6,553 nt of DNA. Source: Calditrichota bacterium (lineage in GTDB: Bacteria > Calditrichota > Calditrichia > Calditrichales > Calditrichaceae). Position 1 is the stretch's first letter, and every line of letters begins with the position of its first letter. The notes below the pieces were generated by a model. The model was not told where the DNA came from and made no database searches. It was given only the letters and a program-made list of their open reading frames with translations. This document shows, in pieces, positions 6,185 to 6,553 of this stretch. The stretch lies in the NCBI GenBank assembly GCA_024278715.1, contig JAJRSN010000037.1:1-6553 (forward strand), in the 5' to 3' direction. A program made the translations under genes and the position numbers.

Positions 6185-6553
6185 TTATTTAATGAGCAAC
6201 ATGCGCCGCTGCAACGAAACATCTTTTCCTTTTAAACGATAGATGTAAATTCCCGAACCGACCGAACGACCGGCGTAATTTTTACCGTCCCATGTTACCG
6301 TATTCAATCCGACTTTGGCTACGCCGTCAAAAACGGTGGCTACCTTTTGCCCGAGAATATTGTAAACATGAATGGAAACCTTTTCGCCCTTGGCAAAAGA
6401 CGGAATAACAAACGGGATCGTTGTTGTCGGGTTAAACGGATTCGGATAGTTGCGACCCAGATAATACCGGTTTGCTAATAAAGGCATATTGCGGTCGCGG
6501 ATAGCGGTTAGCGGAAATTCAGTGCGCGTGGTATCGAGATAGACATGAATCAA
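6185..6553 (-). CDS. C-terminal fragment of a T9SS-secreted protein (type A sorting domain), 5' end beyond window
   Basis: The minus-strand frame enters at the right edge and ends at TAA (6185-6187), giving 122 visible residues. The TTG at the very edge would read as Leu in a longer protein and is not a convincing start. Nearly all the visible part is a T9SS type A sorting domain: a YYLGRNYPNPFNPTTTI start (the NYPNPFN Asn codon begins at 6451), then beta strands with VYNILGQKV, a W-D-G-K-N turn, GSGIYIYRL, and the tail RRMLLIK. The fold resembles the FlgD Ig-like domain. It directs a Sec-exported protein to the type IX secretion machinery and is usually removed or modified after transport. 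The function of the rest of the protein cannot be known from this window; since it sits next to two secreted proteases, another extracellular enzyme is possible. The terminator just downstream ends its transcript. Confidence 0.93.
   Translation of the reverse strand: MIHVYLDTTRTEFPLTAIRDRNMPLLANRYYLGRNYPNPFNPTTTIPFVIPSFAKGEKVSIHVYNILGQKVATVFDGVAKVGLNTVTWDGKNYAGRSVGSGIYIYRLKGKDVSLQRRMLLIK

Noticed and set aside
6551..6553. TTG at the right edge as a start codon for a 122-residue protein
   Set aside because: A T9SS sorting domain is a C-terminal module of larger exported proteins. No signal peptide is present, and the frame is open at the edge, so this codon is most likely internal Leu.

Overview
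The window holds three genes, all on the minus strand, and all appear to encode proteins exported across the envelope. The two C-termini in view carry a type IX secretion system (T9SS) type A sorting domain with the N-Y-P-N-P-F-N signature and a final G-I-Y-x-Y ... R-R-M-L-L-x-K tail. That form of tag, moderate GC content and AT-rich gaps between genes suggest a Gram-negative bacterium of the FCB superphylum. A Calditrichota (Caldithrix-like), Ignavibacteriota or KSB1-type lineage fits better than a classical gut Bacteroidota. This assignment is inferred from style; the window has no marker gene.

In the direction of transcription (right to left): (1) 6553-6185 is the 3' end of a gene whose visible product is only a T9SS sorting domain. 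It is closed by a strong intrinsic terminator at 6158-6123. (2) 5995-2687 is a complete 1102-residue secreted subtilisin-family (S8) protease with a GTG start, a good Shine-Dalgarno site and a plausible promoter of its own. Its architecture is signal peptide, prodomain, S8 catalytic domain with an inserted Asp-rich calcium-type loop, CARDB-like beta domain, eight-repeat FG-GAP/VCBS-like beta-propeller and T9SS tag. (3) After 297 bp with no gene, 2389-1 is a second protease of the same architecture, cut by the window edge inside its propeller. The two proteases align from prodomain to propeller with the same repeat spacing, so they are tandem paralogues.

The likely picture is a small locus of surface-attached or released proteases for extracellular protein degradation, exported by Sec and then by T9SS machinery encoded elsewhere. 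The plus strand has no convincing gene. I see no tRNA, rRNA, CRISPR array, insertion sequence or phage feature. The most notable points are the tandem duplication of a protease-propeller-T9SS fusion, the exact conservation of propeller register between the copies, the loss of the metal-loop motif in particular blades, and a 7-residue loop difference just before the catalytic serine. I found no clearly new system.
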